64,000 nt of DNA, taken from Sinohyriopsis cumingii (lineage: Eukaryota > Mollusca > Bivalvia > Unionida > Unionidae). The notes beneath the pieces were generated by a model that had not been told where the DNA came from, searched no databases, and saw only the letters and a program-made list of their open reading frames with translations. Both the position numbers and the translations under genes were made by a program. The stretch is from positions 58,775,180-58,839,179 of the forward strand of contig CM068831.1 in the NCBI GenBank assembly GCA_028554795.2, written 5' to 3'. This document shows, one piece after another, positions 50,327-59,864 of the stretch (within the stretch, counting starts at the first letter, position 1; each line of letters begins with the position of its first letter).

Positions 50327-50743
50327 TTATCTTGCTCCCACCAGTCCTCCCAACATGGTTCCCAAAACTCCTTTCAGCAATGGGCCTAACAAGAGGGGTA
50401 AAATGCCTCCACGTTGGACCAACATCTTCTTTTGACGAAGGGGAATTTTCTTTTGAACCATTTGGCGAAGAACGTGACGATGTTTGCCTAAGCATTGTTT
50501 CTGGTGTTTGGACAAAGGGATCGTGCCTTTCAAGACGTTCAAACAACATTCGCACACGGTATCGATGACCTCTTTGGAGGCTGATTGAATGAGTTTTTTT
50601 CGTAGGGGTAGAGAAGCTTTGGACAGGACAGATAACATGTCCCCATGTTTGACTAAACGTGGTGGCAGTCCTTTCCTTTTCTTTCCTTGGGGTTGTTTAG
50701 AAGAAGGATGTTTTCTGGAGGGTGACATCTTCAGGAGCACCAA
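50327..50743 (-). CDS. 138-aa basic protein with Cys pair and hydrophobic tail
   Basis: Intact. Contains VCECCLNVLKG, a His/Lys/Arg-rich helix (KQCLGKHRHVLRQM) and a Gly/Leu tail (GGILPLLLGPLLKGVLG). A TATA box (AGTATAAAAAAGG on the minus strand, about 50,770-50,782) lies about 30 nt upstream. I recall this layout from other Polintons but know no function. Confidence 0.6.
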   Translation of the reverse strand: MVLLKMSPSRKHPSSKQPQGKKRKGLPPRLVKHGDMLSVLSKASLPLRKKLIQSASKEVIDTVCECCLNVLKGTIPLSKHQKQCLGKHRHVLRQMVQKKIPLRQKKMLVQRGGILPLLLGPLLKGVLGTMLGGLVGAR

Positions 50744-50777
50744 AACACTGATACCCTTACTCGGTCACACACCTTTT

Positions 50778-51524
50778 TTATACTGTAACGCGTCGCCACT
50801 GATTGTCTTTACGTCGTATTAACTTCAGGACAGGCATGACACGTCGTGCAGGGGTACGTAACGGACAAAATCGAGCCAGTTCTTGCTTGGACAAATCCAG
50901 TAAACTTTGTAACATGCCTGATCTTTCTTGGACTTTGATTTTGGGAGAAGGTACTTTGTGAGCAGCAGCCACTGCCACTAAATTGGAGGGTCCTGCCACT
51001 GGGGAAGTTCTTGGGGTCATCAACGGAGAAGTTCTTGGTGTGATCAACGTCTCCAAGTACTCTTCAGTTCTTGGTGTCATCAACGGAGAAGTGGATGAAC
51101 TTGAGGCTGCCGGAGACGCAGTCACCGCTGTGGCAGGTCGTGGTTTGCGAGTGTAAGGTTGCGTCCTGGCCGAAGTGCCTCTCTTGCGACTAGTTTTCTT
51201 CTGTGGACTTTTCTTTCTCTGGGGGCTTTTTCTCTGTTTCTTTTTCTGGGGTCTTCTTTTCTTTTTCCGGGGTGGTGTCTGGTAAGGGGAGGGTCCTGCC
51301 ACTGGAGAAGTTCTTGCAGACACGGGTCTCCTTGGGGACCTGCTCTTTTTCTTCTTCTTGGAGCTTCGTTTGACTTTTTTCTTGGGGAGAACTTTGGGGG
51401 CATTAGGATCCCATCTTAAGAGTGAGCGAATGATGACCCCTCCTAGAGTACCGCTCCCTCCAGGTTTTAAAATGATTTGTTTTTTGGTTTGAGTGTCGAT
51501 GCGGGTATCGGTAAGTTGGGTCAA
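50778..51524 (-). CDS. 248-aa Lys/Ser/Pro-rich core-like protein
   Basis: Intact. After a short N-terminus (LKPGGSGTLGGVIIRSLL) it is dominated by KKKSRSPRRP-type basic clusters and repeated MTPRTSP/AGPS motifs, ending in a small ordered block. Composition resembles DNA-condensing core proteins; inference from composition only. Confidence 0.55.
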   Translation of the reverse strand: MTQLTDTRIDTQTKKQIILKPGGSGTLGGVIIRSLLRWDPNAPKVLPKKKVKRSSKKKKKSRSPRRPVSARTSPVAGPSPYQTPPRKKKRRPQKKKQRKSPQRKKSPQKKTSRKRGTSARTQPYTRKPRPATAVTASPAASSSSTSPLMTPRTEEYLETLITPRTSPLMTPRTSPVAGPSNLVAVAAAHKVPSPKIKVQERSGMLQSLLDLSKQELARFCPLRTPARRVMPVLKLIRRKDNQWRRVTV

Positions 51525-51536
51525 AGCGACTTTGTT

Positions 51537-51743
51537 TCAATCAAAAACGCGTTTGGTTTGATGAGGAATCTGAATGATCCCTTGTAGTAATTGACGTGCC
51601 GTCACCGTGAACCATCGTAAGACTTCTTTGAGACTAGCTTCTAAGACACTAGCTCGTGTTTGTGGATTTTTTTCTCGATTGATGCCATACAAGGCACGAA
51701 TCAATTTGACGGGAAGATGCGACTGAAGGGACGTCAAGTTCAA
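51537..51743 (-). CDS. 68-aa hypothetical protein
   Basis: ATG 51743, helical (SLKEVLRWFTVTARQLLQG). A TATA-like CTATAAAAA (about 51,778-51,786, minus strand) lies ~40 nt upstream. No family recognised. Confidence 0.45.
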   Translation of the reverse strand: MNLTSLQSHLPVKLIRALYGINREKNPQTRASVLEASLKEVLRWFTVTARQLLQGIIQIPHQTKRVFD

Positions 51744-51804
51744 AATGTGTGTGAGACAGACGAAAAGGGTCTGAGGTTTTTATAGACTTTTTTGTGGAAT
51801 GAAG

Positions 51805-52533
51805 TTAAGTCGAGGACGGAGACGTGTACAGGACAGGCCCTCCGTCTTGGCCCCAATGGTGAAAGAAGTGGGTACGAAATCGCAAATCATCAGGGATGGT
51901 AGGTTTCAAATCGACAAGTAAATATGCGTGTGGAGTTTGAGTGGCATCGTCGTACGCCTGAGTCAGCCAAGGTGCCCCTAACTGTTTCGCTAAGACTTGC
52001 ACTTGCGATTTATCTCGAGGGCTTTTAAACAAGACCACGTAATGCGCATTGAGACTGATGGTGCGATGGGCTTTACTTTGTTGAAACAAATTTTGAGTGA
52101 TGTAAACGACACTGGCATTACGATGATGACCTTTGCGCGTGAACCACAGTTTAATTTCTTCTTTGTCTTCTCCTAACATGTCGTCAAAAATGACCAAATG
52201 GGTTTGACGGGAGTCAGAGACGATGCCGTCGTCTTCTTTAGGAATGCCTTCCACAAACACGATGGGATCGCCTTGACTTTCTCGCAAGAGGCTGTACGCC
52301 GATTGCCACTCTTTGTAATACTACACGATGCGTTGAGCTGGACGATCGATCAAATGATGTTTATGTTCGATCAAGCGTTTCACGAATTCGGTTTTGCCTG
52401 AACCGCTAGGTCCAGCAATGAGCATGTTAAGGAGATGGCGAAGATACAAAGCCTCCCAACTGGCACGATCTAAGTGTTCGTCGATGACTTTGACAGGGGA
52501 GGAAGAGGGAGCAGAGACAGCAGAGGTAGCCAT
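51805..52533 (-). pseudogene. FtsK/HerA (A32-like) packaging ATPase, broken by TAG
   Basis: Walker A GPSGSGKTEF (residues 41-50) and Walker B LVIFDDML are in one frame, but an in-frame TAG at 52321-52323 separates them. Downstream are the sensor-like TQNLFQQSKAHRTISLNAHY and a C-terminal WGQDGG. In Polintons this enzyme would package DNA into capsids. TATA (TATATAAA, minus strand, about 52,580-52,587) lies ~47 nt upstream of the ATG. Confidence 0.92.
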
Positions 52534-52603
52534 AGTGTCAGGAATGTCACTTGTGACACGAAAACAAACAAGACGAGAGTTTATATACTTTTTTCAGGAC
52601 ACG

Positions 52604-52609
52604 TTTATT
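52604..52609 (-). terminator. AATAAA polyadenylation signal
   Basis: Minus-strand AATAAA just beyond the end of the 88-aa membrane ORF; likely ends that transcript and perhaps PolB. Confidence 0.6.
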
Positions 52610-52616
52610 GAATGTT

Positions 52617-52963
52617 TTAAACATGAATACGAACGCCAAAAATACATAAAAGCCAAAGGCTTAAGCACAACAATAAAAGCCACATGATAACCATCAACGT
52701 GGAATAAAAACAAGTGTCTGTACAACATGTTTTGGGTAATGTTCTGACCAGTTCTATAGAGGGTAAGGTCACACAAGTGTCCTCCCGAAAGTTTCTTTCA
52801 GGGATGTCCACGACAGTCCTGTCCTGGATGACGGGTTCTTCTGGTACTGTCACTAACACAGGTTGAAAAGTCGCAAGGCTCACAATCGCATTCCACTTCA
52901 GAAACCCAAAACTTGAATTGTGCCTTTCTAAACTTGTTTTGTGTTTCTCTGAAAGTATTCATC
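52617..52963 (-). pseudogene. Small membrane protein, probably frameshifted
   Basis: ATG 52963 opens a short frame with ECDCEPCDFSTC and stops near 52,800. An overlapping frame (52883-52617) continues with a Thr/Pro/Arg region and a strong C-terminal hydrophobic segment (VIMWLLLLCLSLWLLCIFGV). One ~115-residue C-anchored protein with a frameshift near 52,870 is the simplest reading; two small ORFs are the alternative. A TATA box (TATATAAAA, minus strand) lies near 53,020-53,028. Confidence 0.5.
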
Positions 52964-52994
52964 TTGTTCGCTTGGTCTTGGTAGTCACAATGAA

Positions 52995-55900
52995 CTATCG
53001 ATCTTGCCTAGGGTTCCTTTTTATATACAGACCAATACCGACGTGTCCATACGGTAAGGTGACATGATTGGGAAGTCGCACTCGCTTCTGGTACACGATT
53101 TGATAGACTTTTTCCAACGGTCGACTGACGATGTGGTGAGTGGGTAAACGTACAATCTTGTTCGGTTGATAGGTGGTCACTTTAAAGTGTTCATCCTCTC
53201 CAGATTGCAAGGCTTCTTTCAATACCCCAAAGTTCACCACTCGACTGGTACGATAATTCAGAGTCAATCCTTTCACTTTACACTTCGTGTGCACTTCTCC
53301 TTGTTTGTCCCGGTATTCGTAGCCGTAATTTTTGGGACCGCCACTGACGAAACTTAGAATCTTGTCGTCTGGATGCTCGTCTGTCCAGGCTCCTAAAAGG
53401 TCTCCTTCGATGTCAGGGTGCTGTTGACTCGGGTGATGGATGTAAATGCAACTGTCCATGTCAAAGTACAGGACGCGTTCCCCTAACAGTTCTAAAGCTT
53501 CGTACAATTTTAAGCGAGCATGGGCTGTCACGTAAGCTGCAATGATGACATTTCCAAAAGGGTCGTCTTGTACAAAGTCCAGATCTTCTTCGTAATTGAC
53601 CAAGATCAAATCCTCACGAACGACGTCCACGTGTTCATGTATTTGGTCCTGTCGTGAATCATCAGAAAGTAGCGGGAAGGTTCTGTCAAATATTCCGTCT
53701 TGGGTAAACACGGTCGTTGTGCCATTTTACCCCACAGGCAATTTAACATCACTTTGGCAAACGATCGCCTGCCTTCGTTTTTCTCGATGTGATCTTAAGT
53801 AATGCCTTCTTGTGCCCAGTATTTCTCTTTGAAATGTATTTGGTCTTCGGGAGTGTGACACCAGGAAGGATAGCCGCTGGCTTCTTGCTTCAGTTTCAAA
53901 AAGGCATCCACGTAGTCGGCGAAAATGCCTTTCTGAGTGGGGTCACACTTGTGATATTGTTGTGTCTTGGGAAAGTGATAAATTTCGTACACTTCTAACA
54001 GTTGGTATCCCATGTCCAGAGCTTTGAACAATTCTACGCTGACCCAGGTTCCCGTCAAAGCCCGTTCTTCCTGGGTGTGATAACAAGGTTGGTCTTGGTT
54101 GCACGTTTCGCCACAAGTACGGCACAAAGGAAACATCAGTTTGCCTTGGCAATGGTGAGGTAAGACGGGATGGTACAAGTCCGCTGGAGGCAAAACTTTG
54201 CACTTGATCAAGCCTTCGTATTGTCGAATGTTTTTCAGGTCGATCTATTCCGTGAACAATTGTGGATACCCTACAGGAAAGCGACAATATTTGCACACGT
54301 AGGGATACAGCGAACACACGTCCAAGAATTTGATTTCTTCTCCTTTCTCTTCGTCGGCTTGGTACAGCAAACAGGTGGCATTGGTCCTTCCTCCGTACAA
54401 ACTATCCCTCGGGTTCAGCGGGTCCATGAACTGGTAACTTTCCACGAGGCGTTTAAATTCGGGATCGGTTTTCAAACGGTGATCGTATTCATGTTCCCAC
54501 ATTTCCACCACTTGGTATCCTTCCTATTCTAACTTTAGGCTTCGCTGACAAGTGGCCTGGTACAAGTCTTCCATGGTTCGTTGTAAAAACTGATTTTTAG
54601 TGTCACGGTCAGGGTAACAGACAGGACATCCGTGAAATAAGCAACCGTTAAACTCGTACACGATCTTGGGGTTTTCTAAGTCCCAACCATCGACCGAATG
54701 CGTTCTAATGGTCTTTTCGCCCCCTCCGTTGCGGGCATGCTGAATCCATTTGTCTTCCTTGTCGCACAAGTAATGTAACCAGCGTAGGGCTTTGACCGAG
54801 TACTGACGTTTGACATAGTTGGTCGTTTGAGGACTGATGACAGCCACGGTGTTTTCAAGCATGAATCGTTGCCGGTACACTAAGGAACACGCTTTGGCAA
54901 TGGTGCAAGCTTCTTTCAAAGGATCGACCCCTCCGTGTTCCATGAACAGTTCTCGAAATTTTCCACAGCAACGTCGTAAAATGTCCACGTCGGAACGACA
55001 ATACTTTAGCATTTCTTCCTAAAAGTCGAAAGGGTCCGAGGCGTGAGCCTGGTACCAAGCGTAGAAAGCGTCTCGTTGTTCGGTATGCATGTTGTCAGGG
55101 TCGTAATAGTGATTCTCAGGCAAATGGGGTAGAACGGCGTGTTGATTGGCTTCCGTATTGGAAAAGTGTGGAAAGTACCCTTTAGCCATTTCTGTCATTC
55201 CAAATGTTTTAGGCATTCGACTCAAAGGCATGGCCAAATAGCTCATCGAATCTTTAAACTGTACTTGTCCCACTTGCATGGAAATGATTTTGGCTCCGTT
55301 CAAAATCACTTTAGGACGCTCGGTACCATGTTCCGTATAGTACCTCAAAAGAAACTGTCCATCGTATCCGGAGAAATTGTGAGCCATCACTGTGGCATGA
55401 CGATGACAATCTCCGTAACGTTCGATGTCCTCTTGGCTCCACGTCTTATCGATGGGGTGTAAGACCCATTGTGCAAAATCGGCTAACGTGTTCGGTCCTC
55501 GAAAGATTTTTTCACGCCCTCCGGGAATCTTACTACAGTGAGGGAAATGACTGAAGATAGGTTCCTGAATGCGCTTCTCGCACGCTCGATGAGCCACGCA
55601 GAATTTAGGGATGTGAATACCGGTCTCTTGCATGCATTCGAAATCGAAAAAGATGAAATTGCCTTTCTTCTTGTGTCCATCCTCTTTCCCTGGTGGGGGT
55701 TGGTATTTTTGCACGTAGCATTGGTGTTCCAAGTCCACGATGTGGTGACAAATGTGACATTTTTTTTTTCCTGAACATACGTGTGCCTTGGTACTATTGG
55801 TACGTAGACCTTGTCCACACGTAGGGAACAATCTCAGCAGTTGACAAGCATATTTCTGCTGTGAACCTTGCGTCTTGAGATGTTGTTGGTAACAGGTAGG

Positions 55901-56786
55901 ACTGACAAACGTGCGCTGACAAGCTGGACAATGCACTGGTTTTTGCCCTTTTCTCAGACAGGGTGGAGAGGCCAAAGATCCTGAGCATTTCGATCCGCAA
56001 TGTTTGTGTTTCTCTCGATTTTTATAGCCATAGTCACATTTCTCACAGTAATATTTGTATCCCAGGAATCCGGTGATACTGGTAATGGTATCAAAATGGT
56101 CATCGTGATGATAGACGTGAATGTATTTTCCATCCTTAAAGTCTTTCCCTCGAAACAACAGAGGCCCACGCATTTCTTGAGGGTGCACTTTCAAGGTGTA
56201 GCGTGGAGCTAGGACATCTTGCAATTTTTGCATTTCAGGAATGCCGCAGGGTGTGTCTTTGGGCAAGTCGGCTTGTTGCAACAGGAGTTCTGCTTCACTT
56301 CGTTCTTTGGCTTGGTCCGATTTTCGAATATTCTCCCAGGCTCTTTTCCATTCTACCGTGTCGTTTTTGTTGGCATAGGTTCGTCCCACCACATCTGGTC
56401 TTGAGGGTTGTGAATTCGGACGAGACTTGTTTTGGTGTTGCGAAGGTCGTCCACCAATAACATCCTTTTGCGTCCAGTCCCTTGAGGAGGAGAGACGTGG
56501 ATACTTCGGCCTTGAAATATTTAAACTTCACCGTGTATTTGTAAGCCGTGGTTCTAAATTTTCTAGAGGAGCGCTTTTCCGTCTCTCGAATGGAATAGTA
56601 CTTTTCAGGGTTAACTAAGGGTGGTGAACTTTGTTTAGAGGGTTCGGATTCTGGTTCACTCATCTCCTCTTCAAAATCACTGGCATGAATTTGTGCCAAG
56701 ACTTCAGCTCTGGTACGAAGCGATAGATCACGTTTCTGCCTCTTACTTTCTTCTTCTTTCTTCTCAAATGAATTGGATCGTTTCAT
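52995..56786 (-). pseudogene. Protein-primed family B DNA polymerase (PolB), multiply broken
   Basis: Zinc-finger-like cysteines (CEKCDYGY, CPACQRTF, CHICHHI) occupy about 56,040-55,720. Exonuclease motifs are FFDFEC (about 55,650), HNFSGYDGQF (about 55,378) and YCRSDVDIL (about 55,003). Polymerase motifs are DVCSLYP (about 54,320), NCLWGK (about 53,725) and YFDMDS (about 53,468). Breaks: frameshift near 56,390; in-frame TAG at 55019-55021, 54524-54526 and 54245-54247; TAA at 53795-53797; frameshift near 53,672. The enzyme would replicate the element by protein-primed strand displacement. A TATA-like CTATAAAT (56834-56841, minus) lies upstream, divergent from the zinc-knuckle gene. Confidence 0.95.
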
Positions 56787-56833
56787 CTTGAGTGAAAAAC
56801 GTCAAATGACTAAAATTTAAACAGCATGGACTA

Positions 56834-56866
56834 ATTTATAGTCATGGCAGACCAGCGTATATAAAA
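56834..56866. promoter_or_regulatory. Divergent promoter between PolB and zinc-knuckle gene
   Basis: CTATAAAT facing left (56834-56841) and TATATAAAA facing right (56858-56866), about 50 and 55 nt from the respective start codons. The same arrangement is kept, decayed, in both arms of the palindromic element. Confidence 0.75.
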
Positions 56867-56920
56867 GGGTGTGTGTCTTGTCCTTTCGCTATTCATTTCA
56901 CTCTCTAACCGAGCACAACG

Positions 56921-57327
56921 ATGGAAGAGACTAGCCAAATCGAACGTTTCATCAGAGCTTTGCGAGGGGTCATTAGAAAATTTTCTTCAGACCAGCCTTC
57001 GGACTACTCTCCTTCTTTTCGAGATAAAAGTGAAGATACTTGCTATATCTGTCAGAAGAAAGGGCATTGGTCTTCAGAGTGTCAGACCGTCAAAAAAGAA
57101 AAACAGGGGTTAAAAGAGACAAAAGTCAAGATGCCTGTTATTATTGTCAAGAAAAAGGACATTGGTCTCCAGATTGCCCAAAAAAGAAACAAGAGGAGTC
57201 AGAAGAAGAGAGGGATTCTTCAGAGGAAGAAGAAGAGGAGGAAGATAGCAGACAGGTGAAGAAAAAGAACAGCAGAAGAAAAGAAGAAGGGAAGAAAGTG
57301 AGGAGGAAGAGGAGGAAAAGACTGTGA
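56921..57327 (+). pseudogene. Double CCHC zinc-knuckle protein, frameshifted
   Basis: ATG 56921 (MEETSQIERF). First knuckle CYICQKKGHWSSEC is in this frame. The second, CYYCQEKGHWSPDC, followed by a Ser/Glu-acidic run and a Lys/Arg tail to 57327, is one base back. The shift lies around 57,085-57,110 (A-rich, then GGGG). An indel is likely; a -1 programmed shift is conceivable but no canonical heptamer is obvious. A single-stranded nucleic-acid-binding role is expected for CCHC knuckles. Unlike the end genes it is followed by AATAAA (57441-57446). Confidence 0.8.
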
Positions 57328-57440
57328 CGGTGAAGACATTTAAAAAACAGAGAGACTAAACAGTGAGACAGAAGAAGTGAATGTACTTTTTAAAGTGCTC
57401 TGTTGTGAATTGTGAATTGGATTGTAACTATTGATAAAAG

Positions 57441-57446
57441 AATAAA
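57441..57446 (+). terminator. AATAAA polyadenylation signal of zinc-knuckle gene
   Basis: AATAAA about 115 nt after the stop, with no histone-type stem-loop nearby on this strand. Confidence 0.6.
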
Positions 57447-57559
57447 TTAGGCATAAAAAGGTAAGTGTCTTTGAGTTTTGATTTTAAATAAGAAGCTACA
57501 CTCACGCACTCATATACACGTACTATAGGGGTAAAATGGGGGTTTGGGGGGGGGTTAGT

Positions 57560-57617
57560 TATTGGCAATTGAAAGTCTATCTCTTTTCGAGAGAAGTGGG
57601 TGGCCCTGAAAAGGGCC
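57560..57617. repeat. Internal copy of the inner TIR segment
   Basis: GGCAATTGAAAGTCTATCTC through the stem-loop repeats 41,755-41,807 in direct orientation and 58,650-58,710 in inverted orientation. Confidence 0.9.
57602..57617 (-). terminator. Histone-type mRNA 3' stem-loop 4
   Basis: Minus strand GGCCCTTTTCAGGGCC then ACCCAC, a perfect match to the histone form, 25 nt after the stop of the 183-aa gene. CGAAAAGAGATAG follows. Confidence 0.85.
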
Positions 57618-57642
57618 TTTGGTTTTTGGTGTAGGGGTGAGT

Positions 57643-58194
57643 TTAAGCAATCAACTTTAACTGCCTTAAGCCGTTGCCACGGCCGAGGCCTACTTCTGAT
57701 GATGATGATTTAGTTGAAATCACTAAGGGTGGTACGGTAGGCTTAGTCACAGAGTTGGCGTGTTTAGCTCGGGAAGGTCGTATTCTCTTCGGTCGTGATA
57801 AAGAAGTCTGATACATTTGTTTCAGACTTCTTAACTCCGCTAAAATGTCTAACAGTACCGTGACCGTTTGATTTTCACCCTCTTGTTTCTTTGCTGCTGC
57901 TTCTTGTTGTTGTTGTTGTTTTTTTCTTACCTCTTCTTGCTGTTGTTGCTGTAAAAGAAAAGCTTGTTCCGCTTCCTTTTGTCGTTGTATAAATTTCTCC
58001 AATTCTTCTTTCTGTCTCTGTCTAAAATTCTCCACGTGTGGTAATGAAGGTGACGAAGGTTCCGGAACAAATTCTTGCGAGGTAAGAAAATCCACAAAAT
58101 CCCAATTTACCTCTTCTGAAAGTAAGTCCGGGTTCCCTTGTGTAGTCTCCACTGCTGGTGCACCCCAATGGATCGTTTTCTGAGTTTCCGTCAT
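57643..58194 (-). CDS. 183-aa Gln-rich coiled-coil accessory protein
   Basis: ATG 58194, intact. N-terminal ~50 residues acidic; residues ~55-105 a Gln/Glu/Lys coiled coil with poly-Gln; a Leu-rich helix (TVTVLLDILAELRSLKQMY); a basic tail. CTATATAG (58244-58251, minus) stands about 50 nt upstream, giving a ~20-nt leader; stem-loop 4 lies 25 nt downstream. No family recognised. Confidence 0.65.
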   Translation of the reverse strand: MTETQKTIHWGAPAVETTQGNPDLLSEEVNWDFVDFLTSQEFVPEPSSPSLPHVENFRQRQKEELEKFIQRQKEAEQAFLLQQQQQEEVRKKQQQQQEAAAKKQEGENQTVTVLLDILAELRSLKQMYQTSLSRPKRIRPSRAKHANSVTKPTVPPLVISTKSSSSEVGLGRGNGLRQLKLIA

Positions 58195-58243
58195 GTTGAA
58201 TCACTGTCTCGCATCGATTGACTGCACACAGGCGGTAGCGAAT

Positions 58244-58371
58244 CTATATAGACCACGTGACGTCACAGACTGTTATCTTCGGATTGGAGGCGAGCTGAAT
58301 GAATTTTGTAACGCGTGTTTGGATTGGTCAATGAACTCAATCCGTTTCAATCCTTCCTCTACCTATAAATA
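58244..58371. promoter_or_regulatory. Divergent right-end promoter with CRE and CCAAT boxes
   Basis: Left-facing TATA CTATATAG (58244-58251), CRE TGACGTCA (58258-58265), two ATTGG (inverted CCAAT) boxes at 58283-58287 and 58323-58327, and right-facing TATAAATA (58364-58371). Both genes it would drive end in histone-type stem-loops, so the unit is laid out like a divergent replication-dependent histone gene pair. Confidence 0.7.
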
Positions 58372-58415
58372 AGCGCAGTTTACTGCATTGATTTACCTGT
58401 TCTCGACGCCTCAAG

Positions 58416-58630
58416 ATGTGGACCACAGTCGAATCATCAACCCTTGTGTCTTCGATGATGTTCAGGACGGACATACCGAATGGACAGATGTCCATAGGTC
58501 CGCCAGCAACCTATGGATACGTAGGATTTACGTAGAGAGGCAAGGATGCCTCAAAAGAGTCCTGATTTACGGTCCTACAGTGAGACGAAGCCTAAGGACA
58601 AGAAGAAGTCACAGATGCCTTTTATATTAA
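58416..58630 (+). CDS. Small right-end gene, frame uncertain
   Basis: First ATG after the right-facing TATA is 58416; it reads 39 codons to a stop at about 58,535 (MWTTVESSTLV..TYGYVGFT). Another frame stays open to a TAA at 58628-58630, 19 nt before stem-loop 5. A third opens at ATG 58546 but runs through the stem-loop. Either the 39-aa ORF is the gene or a frameshift splits a ~70-aa one. Product unknown. Confidence 0.4.
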
Positions 58631-58641
58631 GGGCATATATA

Positions 58642-59002
58642 AACCCAAAGGCCCTTTTCAGGGCCACCCACATTTCTCGAAAAGAGATAGACTTTCAATT
58701 GCCTACCCCTTTTTATATTTTTTTTAATTTTTATTTTATTTTATTTTATTTTATTTTATTTTATTTTATTTTTTTTAAAAATCCCATGTTCAATTCCCCT
58801 TGTCCCTAGAATTGCTTTTTTCTCCCATGTTAAATTTCCCTTGTCCCTAGACTGACCCAAAATAGATTCCCATGTTAATTTCAATTGTCCCTAGAGTGTC
58901 CCAGCAATTTCTCCCATGTTAAATTTCCATTGTCCCCAGAGTGTCCCAAGGTGTTTTTTAATGGTAAGTCCCATTGTCCCTAGGGTGTCCCCATATACTA
59001 CT
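58642..59002. repeat. Right terminal inverted repeat of the Polinton
   Basis: About 361 bp, inverted match to 41467-41816. It ends CCCCATATACTACT followed by the TACATA duplication (59003-59008). Confidence 0.95.
58650..58665 (+). terminator. Histone-type mRNA 3' stem-loop 5
   Basis: Plus strand AAA-GGCCCTTTTCAGGGCC-ACCCACA; perfect six-pair stem with TTTC loop. CGAAAAGAGATAG lies about 13 nt beyond. Faces the right end of the element. Confidence 0.85.
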
Positions 59003-59039
59003 TACATACGTATACTCCAGAAAAAGTTTACTGTACTGT

Positions 59040-59635
59040 TTGCTATAAAGTCATCTTGGTATTAAGGATAATGATAGTGCAGATAAAACAGCCAAAGCTG
59101 CCCTGCAGTCATCCCTGCAGTCATCTATTTCTAAATGGAAGATCCTTTATAGGGACTTTAAGTATTTTCTCAAACAATATGTTTGCTTGACAATATATGC
59201 GGAGTGAAAACTCCATAAACAGGCTTCTCAACATAAAACCGCTGGGGCATATTTTATGTAGAACATAGCACATAGATGAGGAGGTATTGTATTGTTCATT
59301 TATAGGGCACACATACTAGAATCATGCATTACTCCTGAAGACTGGATCACTTCTGGAATGCGTACCGTACCTGTGTCAACTGACACTGTGGCACATTCTT
59401 GTCGAGTTCTCGATTTCCAAACTGCGGGACATACATTTTATAATGTCAGCTCAATCAAACAGAATTGCAATGATGTTCCGCTCGAAAAGACACGTGACTA
59501 TCTAAAAGAATACGGTTTATACAAAAGATCATATATTTTAATGGCTTTAACCTTTCAACCTTTTTGTTTTAAATACTTGTTTACAAATTGTATGATTTAT
59601 ATTTTTAGAGAATATCTTTACTTTTAGCTAGAAGT
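59040..59635 (+). pseudogene. Retroelement RNase H / C-terminal remnant
   Basis: One frame reads SHLGIKDNDSADKTAKAALQ, the end of an RNase H domain as found in non-LTR retrotransposons. Several stops follow, then an open stretch with IYRAHILESCITPEDWIT and DTVAHSCRVLDFQ, resembling the usual C-terminal Cys/His region. It starts just after the Polinton's right end. Confidence 0.7.
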
Positions 59636-59827
59636 GTTTCTCTTTCTGAAAAAATGTGTACATTTGTAACCTTTCTGTTGTATCAATTAATATATAATCT
59701 TTACATGTAACTTCGAAAGACAGCATGTTTACGTTTATTAAGAAGGGTTTATGTTCATAAATTGTTTAACAATTTCCCCTTCACAATTATCGACAATATA
59801 TTGCGAGGATTGTACTGATGTTGCGTT

Positions 59828-59864
<37 letters not shown>

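Larger units (their letters stand above)
41467..59002. mobile_element. Polinton/Maverick element, 17.5 kb, degraded
   Basis: Left end AGTACTATATGGGGACACC, right end the inverted AGTAGTATATGGGGACACC, with 6-bp duplications TACATA at 41461-41466 and 59003-59008. It encodes the full Polinton set: PolB, retroviral-type integrase with chromodomain, FtsK/A32 ATPase, adenain-like protease, double-jelly-roll capsid, penton, and core and membrane proteins. Polintons are thought to replicate by protein-primed synthesis and can in principle form virions. Polymerase, integrase, ATPase, protease, capsid and penton all carry stops or frameshifts here, so this copy is inactive. Confidence 0.96.

Noticed and set aside
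51537..51743. Resemblance of NPQTRASVLEASL in the 68-aa ORF to NPETRASIVERFQ of the integrase
   Set aside because: Limited to a short stretch with no DNA-level similarity; probably chance.
41467..59002. Reassigned TAG codon in the Polinton
   Set aside because: TAG excess coexists with TAA stops and several frameshifts in the same genes, which decay explains more simply; kept only as a low-interest finding.
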